Position numbers and translations under genes: made by a program. A stretch of DNA of 41,055 nt from an uncultured Bacteroidales bacterium (lineage in GTDB: Bacteria > Bacteroidota > Bacteroidia > Bacteroidales > UBA932), in contig CAMGFA010000017.1 in assembly GCA_946055165.1 (NCBI GenBank), positions 1 through 41,055 of the forward strand, in the 5' to 3' direction. Every line of letters begins with the position of its first letter. The first letter of the stretch is position 1. Positions 31,528-40,160 of the stretch are shown here, in pieces. The notes beneath the pieces were generated by a model that had not been told where the DNA came from, made no database searches, and saw only the letters and a program-made list of their open reading frames with translations.

Positions 31528-32445
31528 CTATTCCCGTTTATGAAGTTTACCGCCTTCAAACATGATATCATAATAACCGGCAACGGAAGGGCCGCTTTCA
31601 AGGTCTTTATATACTATGACATAAACATCCTCTTCAAATCGGAGTTCTCCCTGATTGAATGAGATGGTCAGAGGTTCTGTATCTCCGGACATTGCCGTTT
31701 CAGGAGCAAAGCACATATTTGCAACACCAAGTCCATCGAATTCGGCTGTAAAGAAGGCCTGGAAAGGATAAAGAAGAATCACACTCTCCTCATCGTCAAA
31801 ATATGCCAACAGTTCCTGCTTGAAAGAGATTTTATCATAAGATCCCATTGCAATTTTGATATTGGCTTCCGGATATAAGGCAAGTGCAGGCTCTTCTCCG
31901 CTTACTCTGGAAATAAGCCATGTCATACTTGAAGGTTCACCATAGTCTGTTGCCAATTTGCTGGATGACCAGGTACCGACAAGCAAATTGAGACCACTGT
32001 CAACATCAACAATCTTCACATTGCAAGAAGATGTTCCAGATATCTTAATACCATTTCCTACTGATGTCAATGTGATAGTGAAATATTTGTGGCCCTGCGT
32101 CTTTCCTTCATAGGAGACAGGTTTTACAATTATGCTGTCAGAAGGAACTTTAGGGTCGTTACTTATGGTCAGAACACCCTTACCGACAATCGTATAGTCC
32201 GTATATTGTGAAGCCGACGGCAAATCAGACGGAGTGCTTATTTCATAACCGACAGTAGTTGTCTGAAGTGTCTCTGAAAACAAAGATACCGGCACCTTCA
32301 ATTCCTCAGCGGTCTCCTTGACAGAATATGTAGCAGATGTGAAGGTCACAAAATCCGTTGTATAAAACTCTGATTGTTGAGCGCAGGAAGACATGCCCAA
32401 AAGCATAACGGACAAAAATAACAATCTGTATAATCTATTTTTCAT
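31528..32445 (-). CDS. Lipoprotein of the susCD operon, Calx-beta-like N-terminal domain
   Basis: A 305-residue lipoprotein (lipobox MSSC, Cys21) in the place usually held by SusE/SusF-type surface glycan or ligand-binding proteins. The N-terminal domain (about 30-150), with FTSATYSVKETAEELKVPVS and a closing VKIVDVD, resembles a Calx-beta-like sandwich. The C-terminal part (about 155-305) starts with LLVGTWSSSKL and is all beta, lipocalin-like in pattern; specific function is unknown. The ATG at 32445, 12 nt from the susD stop, is used in place of a TTG at 32454. It probably helps capture ligand for the SusCD transporter, by position only. Confidence 0.8.
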   Translation of the reverse strand: MKNRLYRLLFLSVMLLGMSSCAQQSEFYTTDFVTFTSATYSVKETAEELKVPVSLFSETLQTTTVGYEISTPSDLPSASQYTDYTIVGKGVLTISNDPKVPSDSIIVKPVSYEGKTQGHKYFTITLTSVGNGIKISGTSSCNVKIVDVDSGLNLLVGTWSSSKLATDYGEPSSMTWLISRVSGEEPALALYPEANIKIAMGSYDKISFKQELLAYFDDEESVILLYPFQAFFTAEFDGLGVANMCFAPETAMSGDTEPLTISFNQGELRFEEDVYVIVYKDLESGPSVAGYYDIMFEGGKLHKRE

Positions 32446-32457
32446 ACCTCTCAATGA

Positions 32458-34017
32458 TTATTCTGCTGAATACCCAAAATTTTGTTCTTTTTCAAGATTG
32501 CTGTTACATTGAATCTCATAATAAGGGATTGGCCAGCAAAGATGGTAATCATCTGCCTCCATCACTTTATTAAGATATAACTTAGGCACAGCATTCAGAA
32601 GAAGACTCTTTTCAACAGCTCTTTCCTGACCATCACGTCCATTGAAGCCTTTGTTCCAACGCTTGAGACAAGAAAGTCTCAGACCTTCACCGACAGTCTC
32701 CTTGAACCATTCCAACTGAAGATTGGCATCTGTGATTTCCGATACAGGAACGGCACCACGGGCTTTTTGCAGTTCTGCAAGATAGTATAAAGCCAAAGAA
32801 TTTTGATTTGATTTATAATATCCTTCTGCTGCAATCAAATAGAGTTCTCCAATAAGGAAAGGTTTAGATGCGACGAGCCCCTCTTCCAGACCGCTGGCAC
32901 TGAGAGCAGCATTTCCCTTATACTTGGTGAAAAGGAAAATGTTCGAATACATAGAACCTTCATTTTTTATAGGATGGGTTCCGGAAGTAGTTCCACTTTG
33001 TTCAAACCATGATACACGACGGTAATCCGAAGAAGAATAACTGTCCATCAACTTCTGGGAAGGGAGGAAATACGGCTTGTAAGAAAAACCGGTTTCACTG
33101 TCTCCGTCTTTTTCCAGACCAAGGAAAACACCGTAGCTCTTTGAACCTTCGCTCTTGCTGGCATAACATTGCATAATGGCCTCAGTTCCAGTATCACTGC
33201 TATTGATTTCCTTCAGTTTTTCGGCTGAAGAACTCAATGAATATGTCTTTCTCTTGATGATGGCCACAGCTGTGTCTGCAGCTGCCTTGTATTCCTGCGT
33301 ATCGAGAAGCATTCTGGCTTCCAGGAAACTGATAACATCTGTAGTGAAATAATTCGACATTGCAACTGGCGAATTAAGCCATTTTTTGGATTCAGGTGCC
33401 ATCATGATTTCTCTGGCAAGAGAAAGATCTTCAGCTATCTGGGAATAAACCTCTTCCATAGATGCTCTGTGTGGCCTTTCCTTTTGGTCGTATTTAAGCA
33501 CAAGGGGCACACAGTAATCCTCATAAGCAGTGTCAGAATCGTAAGCCGGACCAAAATGACGGGCAAGTGTGAGATACGAATATGCCCTCGCAATCAAAGC
33601 CTCTGCCTTTACAAACTGTGCATAGTTGTAAAACGATTCATTCTCCGCATTTTCTGCAGCTTCAATAGCTATATTATAATTTTTGATGGCTGAATAATGC
33701 GCTGCCCACAGAGATTCTGCAGTAGAGCTGGACGATGTGAATGTTTCGTCACAACGATGAATATCCCCATAGTTGTTTCCGGTTCCGTTTACAAGATTGA
33801 ATGCATCGAACATGAAATCACTTGCGTAAGTTCCGGAAACAGAGCGGAAATAAATGTAGATAGAGGTCTGCGTGCTTTCTACATCCTTAAGCTGAGTATA
33901 GTACGGCTTTTCTGGATCATATACTTGCGTAGCCTCAGGAAAAAGATCCAAATCACACGAAGACAGAGCCAGACTCAACGCCAATGTGCAGATTATTTTT
34001 CCAAATATATTTTTCAT
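32458..34017 (-). CDS. RagB/SusD-family nutrient-binding outer-membrane lipoprotein
   Basis: The surface lid that captures ligand and pairs with the TonB-dependent SusC barrel. The 519 residues are a typical length. A lipoprotein signal ends LSSC (Cys21) followed by DLDLFPE, a common SusD start with acidic residues after the lipidated Cys that favour surface export. TPR-like helices follow, with the family patterns AEALIARAYSYLTLARHFGPAY (positions about 138-159) and the C-terminal block GELYLIAAEGYYKSNQ and YLNKVMEADDYHLCWPIPYYEIQ. Start is the ATG at 34017; a GTG at 34020 is in frame. Nineteen nt separate it from susC. Nearby proteases suggest a peptide ligand, as for RagB. Confidence 0.95.
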   Translation of the reverse strand: MKNIFGKIICTLALSLALSSCDLDLFPEATQVYDPEKPYYTQLKDVESTQTSIYIYFRSVSGTYASDFMFDAFNLVNGTGNNYGDIHRCDETFTSSSSTAESLWAAHYSAIKNYNIAIEAAENAENESFYNYAQFVKAEALIARAYSYLTLARHFGPAYDSDTAYEDYCVPLVLKYDQKERPHRASMEEVYSQIAEDLSLAREIMMAPESKKWLNSPVAMSNYFTTDVISFLEARMLLDTQEYKAAADTAVAIIKRKTYSLSSSAEKLKEINSSDTGTEAIMQCYASKSEGSKSYGVFLGLEKDGDSETGFSYKPYFLPSQKLMDSYSSSDYRRVSWFEQSGTTSGTHPIKNEGSMYSNIFLFTKYKGNAALSASGLEEGLVASKPFLIGELYLIAAEGYYKSNQNSLALYYLAELQKARGAVPVSEITDANLQLEWFKETVGEGLRLSCLKRWNKGFNGRDGQERAVEKSLLLNAVPKLYLNKVMEADDYHLCWPIPYYEIQCNSNLEKEQNFGYSAE

Positions 34018-34036
34018 CACAATTAGCCTTTAATAA

Positions 34037-37000
34037 TTAAAATCTCAGTTCCAAACCACCAAGTACCTGCAGGGTATTACCAGGGATACCGAGTGTAACA
34101 TTAGAGTCCACCTCCGGGTCAAGTCCGGAATAATTGGTGAAAGTAAGAAGGTTACGTCCAGTCAAGGTAAATGTAAGCCCCTTGATAACCTTTTGGTTCA
34201 TAAGAACTCTTTGAGGAAGGGAATATGCCAACACCAATGTTTTGAGACGCAGGAAAGATGCATCTTCTATAAGGTGGGAATCCTTTTGCATTACCTGTCC
34301 TTGACTCCAATCAGGGAATTTCGCATCGGTGTTATATGGAGTCCAGAAATCCGATACCATTTTGTGCTGGTTATCTGTTGTAAACTGGTTAGGATTGGCA
34401 TAGAAATAAGCATCGTTGTTCCACAAATACTTTCCAAGCACATAGGCAAAATCAGCCCTCAAGGAAAGATTCCTGTAACGTGCCGAAAGACCGAAACCAC
34501 CATTGATTGGCTCGTGTCGCTTATATCCGGTATTCTGAGTCAAGATCTCCTCATTGTACTGGGAAGTAACCCTTTCAGGATCCATTGTGCAGACGTCCTT
34601 ATTGTAAATAGCCTTTTCAACTTCCTGGCCGGTAGTCGGGTCAATCTCCGTTACATATTCTGCAGCAGGAAGATACCATTGCTGTTCACCTGTTTCAGGA
34701 TTTACACCGGCATAAATCGGGGAATAATACATAACCGGACTTCCTACTACGTAAGACATACCCGTATTGGCAATATCCCAACGCTTACGACCGTCGAAAA
34801 GTTCAGTTACGATTTCCCTGTTGTATGTGAATGTCGCACGTGCCTGAACTGTCCAGTCCCGTGTATTCAGGAGATCAAAATTAAAGCTCAAATCCACGCC
34901 TGAATTGCGCATTGCACCAACATTCTGATATATGGAAGAAAAACCGGAAGTATGAGGTTGAGGAACTTCCATAAGCATATCTGTTGTGTTTCTACTGTAA
35001 TATGATACTTCCACATCCATGAAGTCATAGAATCTGGCGCTTGCACCTACAGTAAGCAAACTCTGGTTTTCCCATGTAATATCGCCATTTGGAGGACTGG
35101 CAAGAACTACACCGGTACTTCCTTTATAAGGAACGCTCAAAGCGGAAATAATACCAAGATGAATATAATTGCCAATGTTCGCATTACCCTGAGTACCATA
35201 GCTGATTTTGAACCTCAAATCCTCCATGAAAGAATTCAAATCCCTGATTGCACCCTCATTGGAAGCCTTCCACATAAGACCGGCAGCCCAGAAAGTACCA
35301 TTACGGTGATTCTCTCCGAAACGAGAAGAAGCATCATTTCGGACAGTAAAATCAAGGAAGTATTTTTCATCGTGGGAATAAGTAACATTTCCGAGCAATG
35401 AGAAGAACCTGTACTCATTTCTGTTCTGGCCAACTTCACGATTTTCAGGGTCGGTGTAATCCAATGACATATAGCGGTCATCTGTAAGACCACGACCATA
35501 AGAATAGAACGATGCACCACTAGAATTGATACCTTCCATACCGGCCAAAACTGTAAGCACATCCTTATCCGTAAGGTTCATTGTGTACTCCGCAGTAGTG
35601 TTGATTGTACTCTTGGCGCCATAATATGTAGTCTTCTGAATCATACCTGAACCGCTTGACATTTCAGAAGACGGCATCAGATACCTGTTCATGTGTTCAA
35701 AATAGGCATCGGTACCAACACGTGCACTCAAGATAAAATTATGGATTGGTTCAAGTTCAACGAAAGCCGAACCCAAAAGCCTGTATGTGTCGAACTGATT
35801 CCAATAGCTGAACAAATCATACTTAGGAGTATAAATACCGGTAGGATACTTAACTTCGTATTCTTCACCGGTTTCCGGGTCAATTGCCGGGAAAAGAGGG
35901 TTGAGCATATAAGACAGTCCTCCGGAAGCATAATTGGAATTCTCCGATGAATTACCCCAGTTTTCGTTCTGCATATTCTGGGACAATGAAAGATTGAGGT
36001 TAACACCTGCCTTTATCCAATCCTTTGGACGTGCCTGAATATTTGAACGAAGAGTGTAACGGTCGTAAAAGTTGCCATAGGTGTTACCGTCCTGATGGAA
36101 CTGTGATGCACCAAAGAGATATGCAACCTTGTCTCCACCACCCTCTACAAGAATATCATTTTGATATTGCGGATTATTGAAGCGCTGCATATATTCATAC
36201 CATCTTGTATCGGCATCATAACCCTTGCTTGTATATTTTTTATAAATCTGGCTCTCAGAATACAAACCGGAACGGATCCAGAAATTCTTCAATTCCGGAC
36301 CGGTCATCATATTATCATAGAACTGCCTGTTGGCAAGGGTGGAAATACCGTACTGGGAAGTAAAGGTAATTGTTGCATCCCTGTTGTACGCACCTGCCTT
36401 TGTTGTTACGAACACAACACCATTGGCACCTTGAGAACCGTAGATAGATGTTGAAGAAGCATCGGTAAGTACGGTAATGTTCAAAATGTCATTAGGGTTC
36501 ATTGCCATAACTGCAGAGCTGGAAGACTGAATACCATCCACAATGAACAAAGGTTCGCTTGAAGAGGTCAATGAACCAACACCGTGAATCTTCATTGAGA
36601 TATTGTTGTCACCAGCCACACCTCCGGTACTGAGCACCTGCATACCGGCAACCTGACCCTGCAGCAAATCCAAAGCCGATGCCGAAGGAGCATTTTTCAC
36701 TGTTTCGGAATTCACCGTTGTAACATTACCCACGATATTGCCGACTTTCTTTGCTGAGCCGTAGCCCACGGAAATGGCGCCTTCGAGCATAATGGCATCG
36801 AGATGCATACTAACATTGATTTCGTTCTTTCCCTGAACAGGAACTTCCAAATCCTGGTAGCCCATTACCTGGAAAAGAAGAACTGCGTCCTTGGGAACCG
36901 TAATCGTGTAATGACCGGAGTCATCAGAAATTGTTCGGTTCGTTGTGCTTCCCAATTCAGACACCGCAACGGCAGGAATCTCCAAAAGAGTTCCCGTTTC

Positions 37001-37099
37001 CGTTACTACACCCTTCACTGTCACAGTGTTCTGGGCAAAAGCGGTACCTGTTCCAAGCAGCAAGACAAGAACTACATTGAACAGTCCGAATTTCTTCAT
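34037..37099 (-). CDS. SusC/RagA-family TonB-linked outer-membrane transporter
   Basis: A 1020-residue outer-membrane importer powered by TonB/ExbBD. A signal peptide ends GTAFAQ; the carboxypeptidase-regulatory-like domain (about 22-100) has TVKGVVTETGTLL and YQDLEVPVQG. The plug domain (about 105-230) contains the SusC hallmarks DLLQGQVAGMQVL, PLFIVDGI and the TDASSTSIYGSQGANGV stretch near residue 210, and the barrel ends with the C-terminal aromatic in LGGLELRF. The ATG at 37099 is chosen because the 13 residues upstream would precede a normal signal peptide. First gene of the six-gene operon. Substrate unknown; a peptide is favoured by the S8 protease and lack of glycosidases. Confidence 0.97.
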   Translation of the reverse strand: MKKFGLFNVVLVLLLGTGTAFAQNTVTVKGVVTETGTLLEIPAVAVSELGSTTNRTISDDSGHYTITVPKDAVLLFQVMGYQDLEVPVQGKNEINVSMHLDAIMLEGAISVGYGSAKKVGNIVGNVTTVNSETVKNAPSASALDLLQGQVAGMQVLSTGGVAGDNNISMKIHGVGSLTSSSEPLFIVDGIQSSSSAVMAMNPNDILNITVLTDASSTSIYGSQGANGVVFVTTKAGAYNRDATITFTSQYGISTLANRQFYDNMMTGPELKNFWIRSGLYSESQIYKKYTSKGYDADTRWYEYMQRFNNPQYQNDILVEGGGDKVAYLFGASQFHQDGNTYGNFYDRYTLRSNIQARPKDWIKAGVNLNLSLSQNMQNENWGNSSENSNYASGGLSYMLNPLFPAIDPETGEEYEVKYPTGIYTPKYDLFSYWNQFDTYRLLGSAFVELEPIHNFILSARVGTDAYFEHMNRYLMPSSEMSSGSGMIQKTTYYGAKSTINTTAEYTMNLTDKDVLTVLAGMEGINSSGASFYSYGRGLTDDRYMSLDYTDPENREVGQNRNEYRFFSLLGNVTYSHDEKYFLDFTVRNDASSRFGENHRNGTFWAAGLMWKASNEGAIRDLNSFMEDLRFKISYGTQGNANIGNYIHLGIISALSVPYKGSTGVVLASPPNGDITWENQSLLTVGASARFYDFMDVEVSYYSRNTTDMLMEVPQPHTSGFSSIYQNVGAMRNSGVDLSFNFDLLNTRDWTVQARATFTYNREIVTELFDGRKRWDIANTGMSYVVGSPVMYYSPIYAGVNPETGEQQWYLPAAEYVTEIDPTTGQEVEKAIYNKDVCTMDPERVTSQYNEEILTQNTGYKRHEPINGGFGLSARYRNLSLRADFAYVLGKYLWNNDAYFYANPNQFTTDNQHKMVSDFWTPYNTDAKFPDWSQGQVMQKDSHLIEDASFLRLKTLVLAYSLPQRVLMNQKVIKGLTFTLTGRNLLTFTNYSGLDPEVDSNVTLGIPGNTLQVLGGLELRF

Positions 37100-37203
37100 A
37101 ATCTTGGACAAAATTAAATTAACACTATAAAATAACACTATATTTCCTCGGTATGTTTAACCTTCAATATACACTACCAACTCTTTCTTAAGCGAAAGGA
37201 CGT
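37100..37203 (-). other. About 100-nt 5' leader of susC
   Basis: Sequence between the predicted start of transcription (near 37197) and the susC ATG. It is A/T-rich and contains a direct repeat TATAGTGTTA on the minus strand (37133-37142 and 37120-37129, 13-nt period) and no clear Shine-Dalgarno. Long leaders are common in SusC genes and can carry post-transcriptional control. No plausible small gene is seen in it. Confidence 0.5.
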
Positions 37204-37235
37204 CAAAGGTAAAAACAAAAAATTTAAATAACAAA
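37204..37235 (-). promoter_or_regulatory. Consensus promoter of the susCD/protease operon
   Basis: Minus-strand TTTG (37232-37235) followed after 20 nt by TACCTTTG (37204-37211), both exact consensus. The flank is a very A/T-rich tract with repeated AATTTAAAT words (37220-37240). No sigma/anti-sigma or hybrid two-component gene lies next to the operon, so a consensus housekeeping-type promoter fits. Confidence 0.8.
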
Positions 37236-37302
37236 TTTAAATTCTTTAAAATCCTTAATACACTAACGTTGGAAGCCTATTTTAGGTATAAACGTATTAT
37301 TG

Positions 37303-37344
37303 AAAAACCTCGCATCACTTAAAGTTATTAAGTTTTGCGAGGTT
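37303..37344 (-). terminator. Rho-independent terminator of pnp
   Basis: Minus-strand hairpin AACCTCGCA / TGCGAGGTT (37336-37344 and 37306-37314), 9-bp perfect stem with a 21-nt loop that can itself pair (ACTT/AAGT), followed by TTTTT. It begins 20 nt after the pnp stop and separates pnp from the susC promoter. Confidence 0.85.
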
Positions 37345-37364
37345 AAAACTTGAAAAATTAAAGA

Positions 37365-39719
37365 TTAAAAGATTTCTTCTTTTTCTTTATTTTCCTGGCG
37401 GTTCTGCCTGTTGTCATCTTTTCTGAATGTTCTCCTGACAACTCCCTCGCGGTTGGAATCTCGCCTCGCAGGTCTTTCAGAATCCCTGCGGGCAGACCTA
37501 TCTCCCTCTTTCCGAGGGCCTCTTTCAGGCCGTGGACGCCTTTCAGGTTCCACATATCCTTCAGGTTTGTCAACAAGAGCACGCATGGAAAGACGCATCT
37601 TGCCGGTCTTGGCATCGATTTCAAGGAGTTTCACGTCAATCTCCTGGCCTACGCTCAGAACATCCTCCACCTTGTCGGTCTTGGTCCAGGCAATTTCACT
37701 CACGTGAAGCAGACCTTCCTTACCCGGAAGAATCTCCACGAAGGCACCGAATTCGAGAATGCTGACAACTTTTCCGTGATATACGGTTCCCACTTCAGGA
37801 ACTGCACAGATTCCCTTTATCCAGTTGATGGCCTTTGCCATAGACTCCTTGTCGTTGGAAGCCACATCCACAACACCCTCGGTTCCTCCCTGAGGAAGCG
37901 GTTCCTCGGTAACGGTGATGGTGGTGCCGGTTTCTTTCTGGATTTTCTGGATGGTCTCACCACCCTTTCCGATTACGGCTCCGATAAATTCGGCAGGTAT
38001 CCTGATCTGCTCGATGCGCGGAACAAACGGCTTGTAGTCCTCGCGTGGAGCGCTGATAGTCTTGAGCATTTCGCCCATAATGTGCAGACGGCCCTGACGT
38101 GCCTGTTCGAGGGCTTTCTCGAGGACATCGTAGGAAAGTCCGTCCACCTTGATATCCATCTGGGTTGCAGTGATTCCGTCGGCAGTACCGGTAACCTTGA
38201 AGTCCATATCTCCGAGGTGGTCTTCGTCGCCGAGAATATCGGTGAGAATGGCATAGCGGTCGTTAGGGCGCTCAGCATCGGTAATGAGACCCATTGCAAC
38301 ACCGGCTACAGGCTTCTTGATCTGCACGCCTGCATCCATAAGGGCAAGACAGCCTCCGCAGACCGATGCCATTGAGGACGATCCGTTCGATTCGAGAATG
38401 TCGGACACTACGCGAACTGCGTAAGGATTCTCCGGAGCCATAGGGATTACCGGCTTGAGGGCACGCATTGCAAGGTTTCCGTGGCCGATTTCACGACGGC
38501 CCACTCCGCGCTGAGGCTTGGCCTCACCTGTTGCAAACGGAGGGAAGTTGTAGTGAAGTACGAACTGCTGGTCGTCCTGAATGAGAACTTCGTCGGTCTC
38601 CTTCATATCGAGCTTGGTGCCGAGGGTAACGGTTGCCAGAGACTGGGTTTCACCGCGGGTGAAGATTGCACTTCCGTGTGCGCAAGGCAGATAGCCCACC
38701 TCACACCAGATTGGGCGAACCTGACTGCACTCGCGGCCGTCGAGGCGCTTGCCTTCGTCGAGGATAAGGTTGCGCATAGCTTCCTTTTCCACTGCGTGAT
38801 AGTATCGGTCGATAAGAACAAGTTTCTTCTCGTATTCTTCCTTTTCTGCTTCGTTTGCAGGCTCGGCAAGGGTAGCGATGTACTCTTCCTTGATAGCCTC
38901 GAAGCCGTCGGTACGCTCCTGTTTTGGCTTGGCAGCCTTTGCGAGGGCGTAGCACTTGTCGTAGCAGAAATCGTGAACGGCTGCCTTGAGAGCCTCGTCC
39001 TCCTCATCGTGAGGATAGTCGCGCTTGTTGACATCGGTTCCGAGCTCGTGCATAAGCTCTTTCTGTACACGGCAGTGTTTCTTGATTTCTTCGTGGGCGA
39101 ACTTGATGGCCTCGAGCATTGTAGCTTCGCTGACCTCTTTCATCTCACCCTCCACCATCATGATATTCTCTTCTGTAGCGGCAACCATAAGTTCGAGGTC
39201 GGCACGCTCCATCTCGGAGAAAGTAGGGTTGATTACGAACTGGCCGTCGATACGGCAGACGCGCACTTCACCAATCGGACCGCCGAAAGGAAGGTCGGAT
39301 GTTGCGAGTGCGCAGGATGCTGCGAGTCCTGCAAGAGCATCGGGCTGAATGTCTTTCTCTGCGGAAATCAGAGTCACATTCACGAAAACCTCAAGGTGGA
39401 AATCATCCGGCCAGAGAGGTCTGATAGGGCGGTCGATAAGGCGGGATACGAGAATTTCGTAGTCCGATGACTTGCCCTCTCTTTTCATAAAGCCGCCAGG
39501 GAAACGTCCGGCAGAATAGAATTTTTCTTTATAATCTACGGTAAGTGGCATAAAATCAGTACCTTCCTTCACTTCCGTAGCAGCTGTCACCGTGGCAAGA
39601 AGCATAGTGCCACCCATCTTCACGACAGCGGAGCCGGCGGCCTGCTTGGCCAGTTTGCCGGTCTCGATTTCGATCACGCGGCCATCCGCGAGTTCAATTC
39701 TTTTGTTAATTACGTTCAT
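37365..39719 (-). CDS. pnp: Polyribonucleotide nucleotidyltransferase (PNPase)
   Basis: Phosphate-dependent 3'-5' exoribonuclease of mRNA decay, a trimer in the cytoplasm. The 784 residues comprise a first RNase PH domain (about 1-220), a helical linker, the second RNase PH core with [23 protein letters not shown] (in two pieces near 405-430) and [15 protein letters not shown] (about 495-509) holding catalytic Asp residues, a KH domain with [12 protein letters not shown] (about 570-581) and an S1 domain (about 635-705). A further 75-residue Arg/Glu/Asp/Asn-rich tail extends beyond the usual ~700-residue length. It follows rpsO on the same strand, with an intervening terminator. Confidence 0.98.
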   Translation of the reverse strand: MNVINKRIELADGRVIEIETGKLAKQAAGSAVVKMGGTMLLATVTAATEVKEGTDFMPLTVDYKEKFYSAGRFPGGFMKREGKSSDYEILVSRLIDRPIRPLWPDDFHLEVFVNVTLISAEKDIQPDALAGLAASCALATSDLPFGGPIGEVRVCRIDGQFVINPTFSEMERADLELMVAATEENIMMVEGEMKEVSEATMLEAIKFAHEEIKKHCRVQKELMHELGTDVNKRDYPHDEEDEALKAAVHDFCYDKCYALAKAAKPKQERTDGFEAIKEEYIATLAEPANEAEKEEYEKKLVLIDRYYHAVEKEAMRNLILDEGKRLDGRECSQVRPIWCEVGYLPCAHGSAIFTRGETQSLATVTLGTKLDMKETDEVLIQDDQQFVLHYNFPPFATGEAKPQRGVGRREIGHGNLAMRALKPVIPMAPENPYAVRVVSDILESNGSSSMASVCGGCLALMDAGVQIKKPVAGVAMGLITDAERPNDRYAILTDILGDEDHLGDMDFKVTGTADGITATQMDIKVDGLSYDVLEKALEQARQGRLHIMGEMLKTISAPREDYKPFVPRIEQIRIPAEFIGAVIGKGGETIQKIQKETGTTITVTEEPLPQGGTEGVVDVASNDKESMAKAINWIKGICAVPEVGTVYHGKVVSILEFGAFVEILPGKEGLLHVSEIAWTKTDKVEDVLSVGQEIDVKLLEIDAKTGKMRLSMRALVDKPEGYVEPERRPRPERGPRKEGDRSARRDSERPARRDSNREGVVRRTFRKDDNRQNRQENKEKEEIF

Positions 39720-39746
39720 TATTGTTTTTCTTAAACTGCTTTCATC

Positions 39747-39782
39747 AAAAAAGGGGCGGTCCCCACCTTTGGTACCACCCCT
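39747..39782 (-). terminator. Terminator or attenuator between rpsO and pnp
   Basis: Minus-strand hairpin with arms 39774-39782 and 39752-39760 (9 bp including one G-U), a 13-nt loop with an inner ACC/GGT pair, and a T6 run. It starts 16 nt after the rpsO stop and ends 28 nt before the pnp ATG. No consensus promoter for pnp is seen after it, so pnp is probably expressed by readthrough, resembling the rpsO-t1-pnp order of enterobacteria. Confidence 0.85.
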
Positions 39783-39798
39783 ATACCTTTCCTATGTT

Positions 39799-40074
39799 TT
39801 ATCGACGGAGACCCAACTCCTTGACGATATTTCTGTATCTCTCGATGTCAACCTTCTGGAGATAATCCAGAACCTGACGACGCTTACCTACAAGGCGAAG
39901 AAGGCTGCGGCGTGTAACCACGTCTTTCTTGTTCTTCTTCACGTGCTCGGTAAGGTGAGCGATACGGTAGGAAAATAGAGCAACTTGACTCTCAGGAGAG
40001 CCGGTGTCCTTATTAGACTTCCCGTACTTCGCGAAAATCTCTTGCTTTTTCTCTGGCATAAGATATTCAGCCAT
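39799..40074 (-). CDS. rpsO: 30S ribosomal protein S15
   Basis: Primary 16S rRNA-binding protein of the small-subunit platform. The 91 residues are of standard length (89-91). The family signature is intact: [21 protein letters not shown] (split here by position, about 24-44), [24 protein letters not shown] helix (about 50-68) and [20 protein letters not shown] at the end. The start codon at 40074 lies about 48 nt after the predicted transcription start; the leader has a strong hairpin. It is followed by pnp, the common rpsO-pnp pairing. Confidence 0.98.
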   Translation of the reverse strand: MAEYLMPEKKQEIFAKYGKSNKDTGSPESQVALFSYRIAHLTEHVKKNKKDVVTRRSLLRLVGKRRQVLDYLQKVDIERYRNIVKELGLRR

Positions 40075-40101
40075 AGTGCAAAAAATTTATTAATTGTTAT
40101 A

Positions 40102-40120
40102 TCGGGCCCCCGTGGCCCGA
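40102..40120 (-). promoter_or_regulatory. Hairpin at the 5' end of the rpsO leader
   Basis: On the minus strand TCGGGCC-ACGGG-GGCCCGA forms a perfect 7-bp G+C-rich stem with a 5-nt loop, beginning within 1-3 nt of the predicted transcription start and about 27 nt before the ATG. It could be an S15 autoregulatory site or an mRNA-stabilising 5' stem. Confidence 0.55.
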
Positions 40121-40128
40121 ATTGAGCG

Positions 40129-40159
40129 CAAAGATAAGAATAAAAATCTTTATGGCAAA
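40129..40159 (-). promoter_or_regulatory. Consensus promoter of rpsO
   Basis: Minus-strand TTTG (40156-40159) followed after 19 nt by TATCTTTG (40129-40136), both exact consensus. The -33 element lies 2 nt beyond the stop codon of the upstream lipoprotein gene. Confidence 0.82.
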
Positions 40160-40160
40160 A

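Noticed and set aside
38481..39470. A 329-codon open frame on the plus strand opposite pnp
   Set aside because: Antisense of a conserved gene with no start signals; typical artefact of biased codon usage.
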